Of a stretch of 64,000 nucleotides of DNA, positions 48,401 to 62,146 are shown in pieces. The DNA is from Motacilla alba alba (Eukaryota; Chordata; Aves; Passeriformes; Motacillidae), in the NCBI RefSeq assembly GCF_015832195.1, contig NC_052027.1, positions 12,272,149-12,336,148 of the forward strand, written 5' to 3'. Below the pieces are notes generated by a model. It was not told the origin of the DNA, did not search any database, and was given only the letters and a program-made list of their open reading frames with translations. Position 1 is the stretch's first letter, and every line of letters starts with the position of its first letter. A program made the position numbers and the translations under genes.

Positions 48401-49756
48401 GTACTGCCAGGACAACCCTGCTGGTTACTCATACCTGTTGTCAAGCAAAGTAAACTGTGCCAGTAAAAGCAGCTTTGTGCCAGCATAACTGAGCCTGGGT
48501 ATAAACAAAGCTTGGCCTTTTCAGACCAAGCATTATTTGAGGTGCTATAAAATATTAATCCCTGTGTTCCTGGCCATGTCCTGGTTGTTCAAGTGCTTTG
48601 AAGTTCACTATAGGTCCTGTCACCCAGCTTAACTTTTGTGTGAGTGGTCAGCAGACTTTGCCTGAAAAGGACACAGGGACTATGACAGGGAAGGGAAGAT
48701 GGATGGATTTGTGGGGAGGAAGAGGAATCACCTTAGGCAGGCAGAAAGGCAATGCCCAGCACTGAGAGACACCAACAACTAACTGTGCATAAAACATGTG
48801 TTTGGCTACAGCCCTGAGCTGCTCTAGGGCCTTCCTCAGTAGCAAAATGTCACCTTTCTCAGCAGAACAAAGCAAAATGCTAAAGTTGTACCCGTGAACA
48901 TTTCAGCACAGACTTTTTTTGACATGTGACTTTGCAATGCTTATTTTAACTGCTGACTTTTACAGATACACTTACACCTATCAGAACTTTAAATCTGGCA
49001 TATTAAAATCATTAACAAAAAAGAAAAGCACAAAAAAAAGTATGCTTGCAGACTTAATGCCGCCTCCTATGTGTTGTGCCCATTTAAGCATCACATTTAC
49101 TTTCTAAATCATTATTCAAACCACACATTTGCTCATAGTTGCAATTCAACTTACTCATCTGAAGGTGAAAAGCTCAGGACTCAGGGTTACTATTAGTCAA
49201 TAGCTCTATACCATTCTTCAAGTAGTTACAGATAATCTACTTTACATCCAAAAATTCAGAAAGAGGATATCAGACACTTATTTTACAATGATTTTTGATT
49301 TGTATTAGAAGGTGGTCTTTATTAACAGAAAAGCTACTAAAATATTAAACAATTCTTTCTAATTATTCAGTTTTACAATTACCTACATGGATATTAAAAA
49401 TATGCTATTTAAATGGTTTATTTTTATCAGATATAATTCTCAAGCAGTATTGTTGCATTTTTCCAAGTAATTAATACTTTAAAGAATGACAGAAGATGGC
49501 TAAAAGTTTAAGTATAGGACCTCAAACTATACCACAAGCCAAGTTCTCTAGTTTAAAACAAAAGCAAAAACTCATGCTCACTATTCAAAATTTGTGCATG
49601 TATATGAAAATGAGGAGAAAAAAATCTCTACTGCTTGTGTCCAAACCTGAAGTTCTCTGTATTAGGAGACAACTGTCTCAAACTGAATTAAGAAAATTAA
49701 GTTTTCTTACATCATCCTTGCTTTCATGAAATACACGTTTTTTTCATAAAATGTAA

Positions 49757-50238
49757 TTGTGGGTTCCTCAGTCCAGGAGAGACACGAAGCCCCTGGAGCA
49801 GGCCCAGCAGAGGTGACAAAGATGATGAAGGGACTGCAGCATGTCTCTTGCAAAGACAGTCTGAGGGAGCTGGGAGCACCTCAAGAAGGGACAACTGAGA
49901 AGGGACCTCACCAAGGTCTGTCAGCATCTGCTGGGAGGTGTCAGAGGACAGAGCCGGGCTCTAATCTGTGGTGCCAAGCAATGGGACATGAGGCAATGGG
50001 CAGAAACTGATGCCCAGCAAGATCCACCTGAATATGAGGAAGAACTTTACTCTGCAGTAACTGCACACTGGAACACGTTGCCCACAGAGGCTGTGGAGTC
50101 TCCCTCACTGGGGATATTCAGAACCATCTGGACACAATCCTGTGCTTCATGCTCTCACATGACCCTGCTTGATCAGGGAGACTGGACCGCATGACCCACT
50201 GTGGTCCCTTCCAATCTGAACCATTCTGTGATTCTGTG
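49757..50238 (+). mobile_element. CR1 LINE 3' fragment
   Basis: About 480 bp resembling the 3' end of avian CR1 retrotransposons. It includes the segments reading as GAGGAAGAACTTTACTCTG, CACTGGAACACGTTGCCCA and GGTCCCTTCCAATCTGAACC, and the terminal ATTCTGTG octamer repeat. It is 5'-truncated and carries no intact reverse transcriptase. A 9-bp direct repeat AAAATGTAA flanks it exactly (49748-49756 and 50239-50247). It lies opposite to SLMAP transcription. Confidence 0.92.
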
Positions 50239-53092
50239 AAAATGTAAGTAAGTAAACAAATTGCATTACAATTCCTGAATCCCTCAACATCAGTCAGCGC
50301 AGAACTGTATGAACATCACTAACTCACTTGCAGATTGCTTTTATTTACTTTAGTTTTAAAAGGAACTATCAACGCTCCAAACACCTAAAACAAGAAAATA
50401 TCCAGAAAAAAAACCCATTAGTGTTGTGGTGATAGAAGTTTATACAGGGAAAGAATCCTTCATATAAGATGATAAATATATCATAAATACCAATACTGAA
50501 GTAACAGATTAAACTGAAAACAAAGCTTTTATTCTATGATTGTGCACTATGACTGTGCACAACCAGTGTGAATGGAAACATTATCACAAAGGATGGCTCC
50601 CCTTGCTAACCTATTTACCTTCACCTTCCTTCAGCAGAACTGGTAGCATTCAAGTAACACACAAACTATTTTATAGAAACAACCATTTCAAGCCTAACTT
50701 GATAGTTGTGAAATTAACACCTCCCAGCAACCACATTCCATAATGGAAAAATGTAGTATAACACCAAGTCACAGAAGAACAAGCCCTGGACACTCCCTAT
50801 TATGCTATGAGGCCTCCTCAAAATTCGGTAGTTAGTACACTCTGGTAGAAGATTCACGACAAAGGATGTGAGCAGAAGCAATCCCAGGCATTATACAAAA
50901 TATTAATTCCTCTTATAAATAAATTCTTCTGCAGGAAACACGAAGTGTGGAATGAAGTGATTGCAAAAGGCAGAAGTTGCTCATGTACCGGGGTCCTGAT
51001 CTATCCCTAGATTATTCAAATAATCCAAAAAGGCACTCACTGCCAAAAGGAGAAGAATGACAAGATAGATACCAAAAACTTCAAGCCACAAAATGCGACA
51101 CCACCATATAAAAATAGATCCCTCTCTATACATCAGTGTCACTAATTTTGATGCAAAAAGCTATTTTTAAAAAGAAGAGATGTGGAGGAAGAGTTCTAAT
51201 TTACAAGTAATTTGGTTTATATATAGCCAACTGACTTGCTACAGCGTCACCATAGTTACTAATTACTACTCTTTAGAATGTCTTTTTCACTTAACTTTTG
51301 TCCTCACAGTTCACAAAAATTTCTGAGTATCAGACCCCTGCTACAAGTGCTGTATAGTTTCAGCATAACTAGAAGAATTTTGTATTTCTTCTCAGCAGAA
51401 TCAAAGTCTGTCCCTTCACATACATAATGCTTTAAAACTTTTGTACAATCACAAAAGAGATTAAGGATATTAACACTTTCCGAAAATATGCAATTCCATT
51501 CTGAATACAGACAAAGCACAAAAGTTTCCCACAAGAAAACTACCCAACTCAGTACTAGTTATATACAACATCCTCGAGGAAAATGAATTTTCAGCCTACA
51601 TGAATATTCTCAAGTACAATTTTAATCCTATCCTGAAAATGCTGAGAGAATTTTAAGGTATATCATTGCTTTAACAGCAAAGCTAAAATACATTAACAAT
51701 AAAGTACAATCAACAGAAAGCTTCCCAGGAAATGATTACTCACACATCATCCCAAGATGCTTAAATTGACTCATTAGAATACTAAAACAATATAAAAAAG
51801 AGACTTATTTTGTCTTACTGCTGTCATAGATGACAATATCTTACATAACACCCAGAGACTTCGAAAGAACTTTTCCCGCTCCATATTAAAACACTGACTT
51901 GTGCAATGTACACATAAAATCAGTAAAAAGTAGAAAAAAACAGGTTTCTAGAAGGAAATTGTACTTGCAAAGAAGTTCCCTGCTTTATTTCATTAAAGAA
52001 GCTCAGCCTCTCGTTACACAAGACATTTGTACAGCCACATATCAGGTATCACTGTGACACCAGTGATTACTTTGTATAATTTATCTCAACTTTTATCATC
52101 ACATCAAACATGGACCCGAGGGAAAACATATGGCCAAGGTGACCTCCTGAGGTTTCACTTAATGCTACTGTATTCTTTGTGTTAATCAATTATAGAAATA
52201 TACTGCAACTTAATGCAGCTTTAAAATAAAGAAATAAACCACTCTAATAGGCCCTTACCCAGAAATCCAGGCTTCTTCAGGCTAATTACTTTTAAGTGTA
52301 AAATATTGCTGAAATACTCATCAATCCTGATGCCCTTACAGGAATACTTTCCTACAAAACAAGACTGAAAGCTAACCACTATTATTTACTCTAATAAATG
52401 TAATTAAAGTTTGGCAACATGGCACACTCCAACTTTGCAATAAGTAAAGTTAACTTGCTCTCAACATGTACAAATTCCCAAAGACTGTATTTGTAGGACA
52501 CACGTATCCAGATAAAATATATAAGCTCCCCAAAGAGCAGGTTCTCACACACAATCTTAATTTCTTTTCAAATACATGTTTCATACATGTTTCTAGAGGT
52601 CTGTAATGTATTATTGCAACTTACTCTTACCTTTAGGAGGCAAAACCACCCATAAATATTCTGCACTAGCGTAGAACACTAAGACTACTCAGAAAACAAA
52701 AATTTTTATTCTTAAATTCACAATCAAAAAATGGTTAAACCTGATAGTTAACATTCTTTGGCCAACCTAATGAAGCACGAGACCAAAATAAAGTATGGTT
52801 TTGTCTCTGACTACTGCAAAAGTATGACAAAGAGAGAGGTTTGTCATGCTTGGACAGAGCTTTGCCCTAATTTAAGAACAGAGGTAAGGCATAAATCTCT
52901 CCTGGTCTGTGGATTTTAACTAACTTTATTAGAACCTTGCATAAACAAAAACTAAAATCAAATTTCTGTAACACCTACTAAAGAAGCCAAACAAATTGTT
53001 TTCATGGCAAAACATTGAAGAATAACCAGAAACTACAGAAAAAGACTAAAACAAATGAAAACCAGATTTTTGAAAAGCAATCTTGAAATACT

Positions 53093-53158
53093 AGCAATCA
53101 GCAACTATTAGTAAATACTAGCAATAGCAATCAGCACCTATTAGTAAATACTTAGAAG
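53093..53158. repeat. 33-bp tandem duplication
   Basis: AGCAATCAGCA begins copies at 53093 and 53126, each continuing with CTATTAGTAAATAC and differing at one A/C position. It is a simple local duplication. Confidence 0.8.
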
Positions 53159-55680
53159 GAGAAATCCAACACCATCATCATCCATTGTTTCTGCTTCTTC
53201 AAAAATCTCGAGGTAACGAGGTAACTAAATCATTAGCAAAAAAATAATTGAAAGGGAAGTTTTCCTTAAGAAAATTGCACTACTGAACTTCTATCAGCAA
53301 ACAATTACATTTTCATTTGCAAGCAAATTGGAGAAAAACCACAACAGAAGCCAAGATTACCAGACACTCCGCCAGAAGAGAAGAACTACTTATACAAAAG
53401 CAAGAGGTTACGAAGCAGCTCCTAAGTTTATCAGGAAACTCCAACTCCCAACAAAACCCGATGTTTCAAGGCAGGTGCAGAACTGCAAAAGCTTCTTAAT
53501 TGTCTTGGTACTCACTGCTAAGTTGCTAAATTAGTTAATCATTACATCAAAGCTCCTCTGCTCCTGGCACAGAAGAATCACTTTTCACATGCTGACTTTA
53601 CAGCTTCTTAGCGAGTAAAGGGAGTTGTTGAAACTATTTCAAAGTATTTCTCATTTCTACTCCTTCCACACAAGGCACTGTGTTTACCTACCATCATTAA
53701 TTCCATACTGCTGCTGGTTTATGGCAGAGAAAACTCCCCGTGATCACACGTTCAGGAAAAGTAAAAAACCCATATCAGGTTTCACAGATACCTCTAAATG
53801 CAATGCAGCAGTGGTTTGGTATTATCTCTATGTATGTAAAAACTCTCAAAATATCCTGAAAAATTTAAGAAAGTTCCTCCCTTCCTTTTAAGGGACATAT
53901 TCCATCTGAAAGGACGTGTCTAATATCACTACAGTATTTTTTTAAAGAAACATCTGCACCAGGCTAGTTAATTCACCTCTCCTTTGCACAGTGTTCACTT
54001 GCTTTCTGCCATCATCTGCTCCCGAACTATTAATTCACACAGCACAAGTGTCACAAGGAAAATAATGTTCAGCACATCGCTAAACGATAAACTTAAAGCT
54101 GCTGTGATATCAATTCAAAGCAGCCAATAAAGATGCAAAAGTACAAGTCCTAACTGAAGGGAACTGCCTTAGTACAAATGACACCGCGCTAGTTTTAATC
54201 ATGTCAAACAAGATATTTTTGTAAGAGGTCCAAACCACAAGTATTACCCAAATAGAGTGTAGAGAGAGTTCACTACACAGCTCCTTGTACTGAAAACAAC
54301 AGGTCGCCAGAGCAATATGCTCCTCCTTGCTTTTCCAAAGACTTATCTGCATCAAGGGCAGACCAAACCTTAAAAAATAAAAACTACTAAATTTACTTTA
54401 ATTTTGTTCTGTGTTTTGAACTTCAGCATTCCATGCAGAGAGCAAATGCAATTAACTGGAAACCAAACACCACAAGAGAAGGGTGCAGCTCCATCCAAAG
54501 ATGGAAAATTCATTTACCAGCACAGAGGAGAAATCTGACAATTGGAAGTTTAATAGTTGTACTCAAGGCACTGCCAAGCCACACCTCCAACAAAGTGAGG
54601 GCAAAAATATCTTGGGAAGAGGCTGTATTTATTTGCAATGCATTCCTGGATCAGGACTTTTAAAGCAAGTAGTAATTAAATACTTTGTATTCATGAACAA
54701 AGGCTGATTTATTCTGGTGCTCCTTTGAGACCAACAATTCCACAATGAAGAAAAATACTATTTATTTTAAATTTAAGAAATCCACATAGGGAGATGGGTC
54801 AGCCAGCAATGGGAGAGAATGTATGAGCTGATTTTTGATAGCCAATCTTACCGAATATTCATCATTCATGTCTTTACCTGTGTCCTACTGGCTTCAAAAC
54901 AAGGGGCAAGCTTCTCACAGGTTCATGGCAGAACCACCCCAGCAGAGGGATGGGCAGAGGGCAGATAAGGCGTTCAAGGATCTGGTAATTGAGGTTCCAA
55001 ACATGGTGACTCACGAATCACACGTCTTAGTCAAGGGCAAAAATCTCATGCAAGGTACATTGGATTTACAGATTAGATAGATTGCTAATATGGCAAAACT
55101 TGTCAGGGTACAGCTTTCTACACAGACAGAAGTATTTTGCTGGCTTTTTTCCTAGCTACTTTCCATCAGGGTCATCAAGGATGTTCCACTGGTAACACCT
55201 GTGCCCATGAATGTGACTCTTCAGACAAGCTAAAAATAAAAAATTATACACACACACAAAACAACCAATAACCCAAACCTCTTAATTTCTTTGTCAACAG
55301 AAATGCCCCCAGAACACATCCATGCCCATGACCAATCTGCCAATGGGCATAAGGAGCAGGGGAACTGCAAAGTACTGCTGGCAATCCCACACCCTTTCAG
55401 GTGAAAAGCCCGAGGGAGTGGTCACCCAGACCTCTGAAAAGTCATTATCAAGCTTTACCATTTTTTGTACTAAATGTGGCATACTTTCCTCTAGAACACA
55501 GACAAAAATTTTCAAAATACAAAAAGAACGTCTTTCTAGCATCAGAGGTTCTAGACGGTCAGTCTAAGAAGAAATAGCCTCCCTTGATAATTGAATTCTT
55601 TAAACCACCATAAAAAGTTTTCCAAATCCCTTCCCTAAGCATGAAGATGCCTCTTCCATTCACTATTTAAAGTTGAGTTA

Positions 55681-55699
55681 TAGCCACTAGAGGGCAAGG
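55681..55699 (+). promoter_or_regulatory. CTCF-like motif
   Basis: The plus strand reads TAGCCACTAGAGGGCAAGG, which contains CCACTAGAGGGCA, an exact fit to the CCASYAGRGGGCR core. It stands in ordinary AT-rich intron, so the match is less likely to be a by-product of GC content than those at 29 and 38 kb. Confidence 0.6.
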
Positions 55700-57499
55700 C
55701 CACGATACACAACACACTGCCCGGGCTGGGTAATGCAAAACCAATGCCACAAAAAGCAGAGCAGAAACTACAGCTGAACACTGCTTATATTATGAAGATT
55801 TGGTCATTCAACTTTTTTTTAATACTGAATTTTCCATTAAATATAGGAATATACCCACAAATTCTGTGGGTTGCCTAAACTATTAATTCCATCTTTACAG
55901 TCCAAGGCTTCCCAGACAAGCTACTTCTGCACTTCAACATCCATATTAACAATTCTCGTACATCTCAAATTTTAAAATTAGATTTCTCAACTTCAGTGCT
56001 CATGATACTGAAGTTATGCAAGTTACTGGAATTCTACCCAGAATCAGCAAGCATAGGCAAAAACCAGAATGCTGTCAAAGGCTTTTCCCATTAAATATAG
56101 AAATTGAACTTCCTAATCAATGGTAAAAGTTATCTAGCTACAAATTTGCCATATGCTGCAAAAGAACCGGAATTAACACACATATTTTTCTGTGTCTAAT
56201 CAGCATTTAAAAAAAAAAATCTGTTCTGAGAACAGTTAGGCCTTTCTGTACAAAGATCACCCTTTGTTGAAATGTATTCTTGACATTTAATATATTAAAT
56301 TATGCTACAATTCACTATCTGTGCTCTTAGAAGAACAGAAAACACAGTCCAGAAACTAAACCAAACCAGGAAAATGAGTCATTTACTAAAAGACCAAAAC
56401 CCCAACTGACAGAAGGACATACACTAGAAGCTCAAAACAAAAACTTTTAAAGATTATTTCAAAATTTATAGTCCAAACGACATGGAAGAAAGCTCAGCAA
56501 GCTTGTCTTTAAAAATGATGACACTTAATAATAGTGACAGTGTACTGGTACTGTGCATGAAATCAGTCCCATCTACCCTGGCCCATCTACTCCATGGAAA
56601 AAAAGCATCTGTACTGTGTATGACCAAAACAGATGAGCCTTCAAATTAAGTTCACATAACATTCAAACTGCACTCCCGGCACAAACACAGCCTTCCCACA
56701 AAAAACATGTTTGCTGTTAAGTAATAAGCTCTGACATTCCAAGAGGTTTGACATCTAAGCTTAAATTTAATACAGCTGTAGACAAGATTACACTTTGATT
56801 AAAGGAAAATCAGCAAGACTTTTACACTACCTATAATTAGTCTACTATTAGTACAAAGTTTTAATAAACTTTAATTAGAATTACATGCTATCCAAAGCCT
56901 GTTTCAAAGGAAAATAGGTTGGGCCACTGGGAATTGGCAGCATCAAGAGCAACACGGTTAAAGACAAGTTTAAGAGAAACATGTGTGTCCCTATTTCTTC
57001 TTTCAAATTTTTTGGAAAAAGATTTTCTTCTGCAGCCAAGTAGTATACTCGAGTCTTAAGCAAATATTAGGCATATCAAACACAATACATGATGCAGGTT
57101 GGTAGAATGTTTCATTGGATTATTACAGCTTCGCACTATTTATTAAAAGAAAAAAATTTTAAATTTGACTGACATTTGACAGAATGACACTTCTGTTAGA
57201 TGAATTTTTAAGTGTTTACCAGAAAAAACACTTCACAAGTTTGCCCAGCCAGCCTTAAAACAATTAAGATGTTATTGTTATAACAGAAACAGAACACGGA
57301 ATTTGTATATAGATCAGTAACAGCTCTCCTGATTGCTTATACACAAATTCATGTGAATATCCACTGAAGTTACAAAACCTAAGAGATACAGGAAGCGAGT
57401 AAAAGGCAAGGCCCTCTCACATAGAAGTACCTTTCCACATAGCTCTGGTTAATAGGCAGGAATTAGCCTGTGTACCACAGACTTGGGCAGAAGTAAGCT

Positions 57500-58040
57500 A
57501 GTCCTTCTCCTCCTTGATCTCAAAATTACCTCCTGCCTCTGCTGCCACCTGAGAGCAGCTGCTCGGGGCTGAGCGGGCTGCTGTATTTGAGACATTGTGA
57601 AATGACAGACTGCGCAGGAAAGCGGCGTACACCCCACCTCCAGCCCTTACAGATCTCTTGGCTTCACTGCACTGCGCCTTCCTTGACTGCACTCACAATC
57701 TCCCATCTAGGTTTCTAGGGAAGTGTCAGGAGTCGCTGCTCCCTGCTTTCTTCTCTCTGTATCTCAAATAGTTTTCATCCCAGCAAGTTCCCCCATGCAC
57801 AGCAGGTCTACGCTGGGAGCAGTAACATCTCACAGCAGTTATGGAAACACACCCTGCGCAGCGCGCAGCTGCTGCGCTCTTCTCCCTAACATCCGCCTCA
57901 AGAGCTGCACCACAGGACACCTCCAGCTCTCTCCCCTGTTTATATGTTCTGGTTTCTTTTGGAACAGACGAAACACAGACACGTGGTGGAACTGAGTGTA
58001 GACCAGTCCCCTCCCTGCACGCAACAGCAACACGTGTAAA
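57500..58040. promoter_or_regulatory. CpG-enriched patch with two CACGTG E-boxes
   Basis: CpG and GC content rise above the surrounding intron, with runs such as CTGCGCAGCGCGCAG. Canonical CACGTG boxes occur at 57980-57985 and 58031-58036, 51 bp apart. This may be an intronic enhancer or minor promoter. No exon can be assigned to it. Confidence 0.35.
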
Positions 58041-59625
58041 GCACACAAGGGACTGGAAAAACACTACAGAATATCCTGTACTCCTTCAACACTCAACAAG
58101 GTACCTTAAAAACAAAGGGGTGCTAAATTTCTGAGCTTAAAGTATATTATTTAATTCTTAACAACCTCTCATGGAACAAACAAAATGCATTTTTAGTATA
58201 TTTACTTGCTTCTCTGTCTTAAAATAAACATGTGCTCTTACCAAAGGTGCCTCATTTACTTTGTTAGGTTATATTTTTCACACTTAATTCAAAACTGGAC
58301 AACTTGAGGAGCTTATCTACCACCTGACTGCACAAACTGGATGGACCTGCCAACCTCCAGACTCAGCAGCTGAGTGTCTCCAGACTTCCAACACCATCCA
58401 CTCATGCAGTGCCAAGGAGAACGAATGCAAAGCATGACACACTATCATCAACCACCGCCCAGCAGCTTTCTGCCACCTGTTTCTCAACCTCAGTGTTTCT
58501 TAACAGGCACATCAGCAACCTTGCTGTTTTCTTCACTTCCCTCTGAAAGGTTTAACTTGAAAACTTAAATATCAGAAACAGCAAACTAGTAAACAAAATT
58601 GTGCAAACCTCGTCAATAGTTCAGAGTAACAAAACAGGAAAAAATCCCGAGAACTCCCACACCTACTATTCTAAAAGCAAAAAAAGGTAGTATTTAAAAC
58701 CAACTGAAGTTAAATCTTCATTCCTAACTATTATATGAATACCTAAATATTTTGAATAAACTAATTTTCAAATATAAATTCTTAACATTTCAGAAGGTCC
58801 TTCTGGATTTAATCAGTCGCCTATATATACAATAACTAATGTGCAAATTTTTAATGCATTTTTTGCTTATTACTTTAAGAGATAATTAATAATCATTTAC
58901 AGAAAGTAAGTCACTTGACAGCAATATTCCACAATAAATTACAACAGAAGTATTCTTGCAGTGCACTTTTTGATAGAATGCAAAACAATTACTTCTTTGC
59001 CAGTTAGACAAGAATAAGTACAAAACTTCATGCAGGATCAGAAGCACATAAATGACAAATATTTTCATGCTGCTATTTCAACTTAAACCAAAACCACCTA
59101 GTGAACTCTAATAGGGAATGCTCTCATTAACAAGGCACAATTAAAAACAGGTGAAGGGCTCAACAACAGTAAGTGTCTCAAATATGGCAGAGAGACAGCA
59201 CAGTAAGAACAGTTTCATATAAGGAGCTGAAACTATTTTTCCTAAAATCTTTCATGGAAGATGACCCATCTTCCAACTAAATGACTAGTTCAATAAAAAA
59301 ATAAAAATATCTATCTGCTCTGGAAATGCTTTACTTCACTACAAATACAGCTCCTTACAACTGCCATTCCTGCACTGCTCGTAAGAATGGCTCTTTTCAA
59401 CATGCTGAGAATATTTTAATAGAACCTGAGAGAAATAAGCATTTTTAAAAAATTAAATACTAAAATAGCATAACATAGGAAATTGCCAATAAAAAGCTTT
59501 GTTACCTTAAATGATAATGTTTACGGTCATTTTTCAATAGCGCAGAACTCTGCTCTTTGGGCACCTGTGACTAATGGTACGAGTACATTTAAAAAGGAGA
59601 AGTAGCAATACATATTTCCTGTTGG

Positions 59626-59645
59626 GTTTTTTTTTTTTTTAAAAA
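59626..59645. repeat. Poly(T)-A junction homopolymer
   Basis: A T run of about 14 followed by A5. Simple homopolymer sequence with no attached element recognised. Confidence 0.6.
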
Positions 59646-60730
59646 GGGCAACTTGCAATCTAGAGTTTGCAATTGTGACTTCAATTGCTCTTCAGTTTCA
59701 AGATTCCCTTCCGCATCACTCGATTCACTTGTAACACTGATCCCCTTGTCTCTATCCATCCTTGTACGATTTCCCATGCAAACTCCCTGGTATCTTCGGT
59801 GCTCTTCTCACCCAATTGTTTATCCCCAGCATAGCCTCAGTGCTGGTACAATGTTCACCTCAACACTTCTCCAAACTGACTATACAGATGTGCTTCCTGC
59901 CCTCACAGCACCTGAAGGCCACCTGCTATGGCTACCAGTTCAAACCAGAGAAAGTGACCTGAGAACTGGCTGCTTATATTCAGAAAGAATGAGAAATAGA
60001 AGCAGAAAAGTTTCTTCCAGCCTTTCATTGCACCCCTCCTTCCCCTGATTTCCCTCTCTCCAGCCCCTAAATTGACTCATGTCTGGCTGCTCCATCACCA
60101 TACGTACTCAAAGGCACGTGGACACAAGAGGAAGGCAAGGAGCATGAAAGCTGGAATTCTACCACCGTTGTTTGCACTTAGCAGAAAGAGAGCAGCAAGA
60201 GGAAGGCAGCAGTTGGCATTACTTATAGACTCCAGTGGGGAAGCATTGTAAAAAACAGGTAACTCTTAAAAATCTGCAATTTTTTTCATCCCAAAGACTG
60301 AAGGAACACAGCACTGACATTACAGAGGTCAGACAAGGGAGCTGAAGTCTAATTTTACCCGTTTTAAGAGTGGCCCAAGCATGAGAATCAACATGAGCAG
60401 CATAGGATGAATGATGGACCAGTTATGCAAAACAGCTCACCTGGCATCTGACAACTGGTTTAGAAATATTCAGTCTACCCATACCCTTTTCTCCCATAGA
60501 TTTGTTCATATTTCTTCAGTTTTGTCAAATACTTTCCTAAGAACAGTATTTTGCAGAACATTTTGTTTTTCACCTTCTTAACCAGAAAAAAATGAAGGGA
60601 AATTTAATTTCAACCATATTTTCTAATGGTAATATACATACATTAAAAATGAAAGGAAGTTACTACCCAGCATTTGACAAAAACACAATACAGAGAGGAA
60701 CTCCCTGCTACAGAGGTTTTGGGCTTCCAG

Positions 60731-60910
60731 AGGATCAGCCATTTGAAACAGGGAACACCCTGCTCTGATGCTGGGGTTCACTGTGCCTCAAAAGGATCAG
60801 CTAATTGAAACAAGGAACACCCTGCTCTGATGGTGGGGTTCACTGTGCCTCAAAAGGATCAGCTAATTGAAACAAGGAACACCCTGCTCTGATGCTGGGG
60901 TTCACTGTGC
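60731..60910. repeat. 62-bp tandem repeat, three copies
   Basis: Copies begin with AGGATCAG at 60731, 60793 and 60855 and each contains GAACACCCTGCTCTGATG and GGGGTTCACTGTGC. Copies 2 and 3 differ at essentially one base, while copy 1 has several differences. The second duplication is therefore the more recent. Confidence 0.93.
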
Positions 60911-61016
60911 TTTTTTGAGGCCTATTCCATTTCACTATCACTGTTCACTTAGATTGCTGCCCTAATGGTGGCAAGAGCATCATGCTCTAAATGAGTGTTA
61001 CGACCAAGATTTTCAG

Positions 61017-61042
61017 AATCCAAGGTTCAGTGACCTTGGATT
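61017..61042. other. 10-bp perfect stem-loop
   Basis: AATCCAAGGT (61017-61026) and ACCTTGGATT (61033-61042) are exact reverse complements with a 6-nt loop, about 100 bp from the 62-bp tandem repeat. Function unknown. Confidence 0.7.
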
Positions 61043-62146
61043 TTCTAAAATACATTTTCACTGCACAGTGTAAGCTGACAAGATTTTGTTCTGTGCTATT
61101 TGCTTTAGCTGTTCTGTCAAAGGTACTAGAAAGCATGGAGAAACACAAATCAATAGTGAAAAAAAAACCCTTTTGAATCGGAACAACATCCTGTAAAAGA
61201 GTAGAACTGAAACTGAAAAGCATGAGTTCTCGCTGAATTGCAGCTCTAAGTTTTGCAGCAAAAACCAAAGACTCTATATTCCACCACAGTTTTCAAAATG
61301 TAACTTTTCATTAGCACTGTGGGACGATGCAAGTAATGCAGGCTTTCTGCTATGGGGCATCTTTAACAGTTCTACCCAAGCAGAAAAAACCTGTTAACAC
61401 CTTTATAAAGCACAGTCATCCATGTCTGTTCTCCAGAACCTAAAGCTCTAATACTTGAAAAAAACTAAACAACTCAAGTTATTTAAATGATAATGTTCTC
61501 AAAACTCTTAAGTTTGGCTTCATACACTGCTAGCATGTTAAACAAGTATGCAAATTACCATAATTCAGACATTTAAATGATAATACCCTTACTATGCCTC
61601 AAGTGTAGGCAGGTATCTAAGCGTTTTACATGGTAAACAAGCCACATTTAACTGAATTTAACATTTGTGATTATATAAAATAAATATACAAGACATTCCT
61701 GTCATCATAATCCTTCTTCAAGCAAAGTCACAGAGCTCTTTCCAAAGGCTTGTTTATCAAAAGAGATAAACTTTCTCCTCCCTCTTTTAAGATGCCAGCA
61801 AACAATGCTCATACTTCAAAGGCTGCATTAAAAAGGCATGCATAGCTCACACTCTTTCAAATGCTCAGAAACAATGCATGAGGGGAATAAGGAGTTCACC
61901 TCCACCAGCCTAAGTCTACATAGCATATGGACAAGCCAAAAGAACCCTGCTAAGATGGCCCTCAGACCTGCTGATTGACACAACTGATAAAAGTGCACTC
62001 CTGACAGCTGTTTAAGCAAATGTAGTGTACCTAACACCTCTGTGATTTTGTAGTCATTTATTGCTGGTGTGCTTTTCTCCCATGGAAATGGGACATTTCA
62101 CCATGAATTATTAAAAGCACTGTCAGAAATTCTTCTGCTTTGGAAT

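Noticed and set aside
49759..50194. Open frames inside the CR1 copy
   Set aside because: They fall in the non-coding 3' end of a truncated LINE and do not represent reverse transcriptase or an intact gene.
53093..53158. Direct repeats as a possible CRISPR-like array
   Set aside because: A single 33-bp tandem duplication with no spacers, in a vertebrate intron.
59589..60048. Open frames on both strands near 59.6-60.0 kb
   Set aside because: Composition and sequence give no family signal, and none joins an SLMAP phase. Chance frames in intron.
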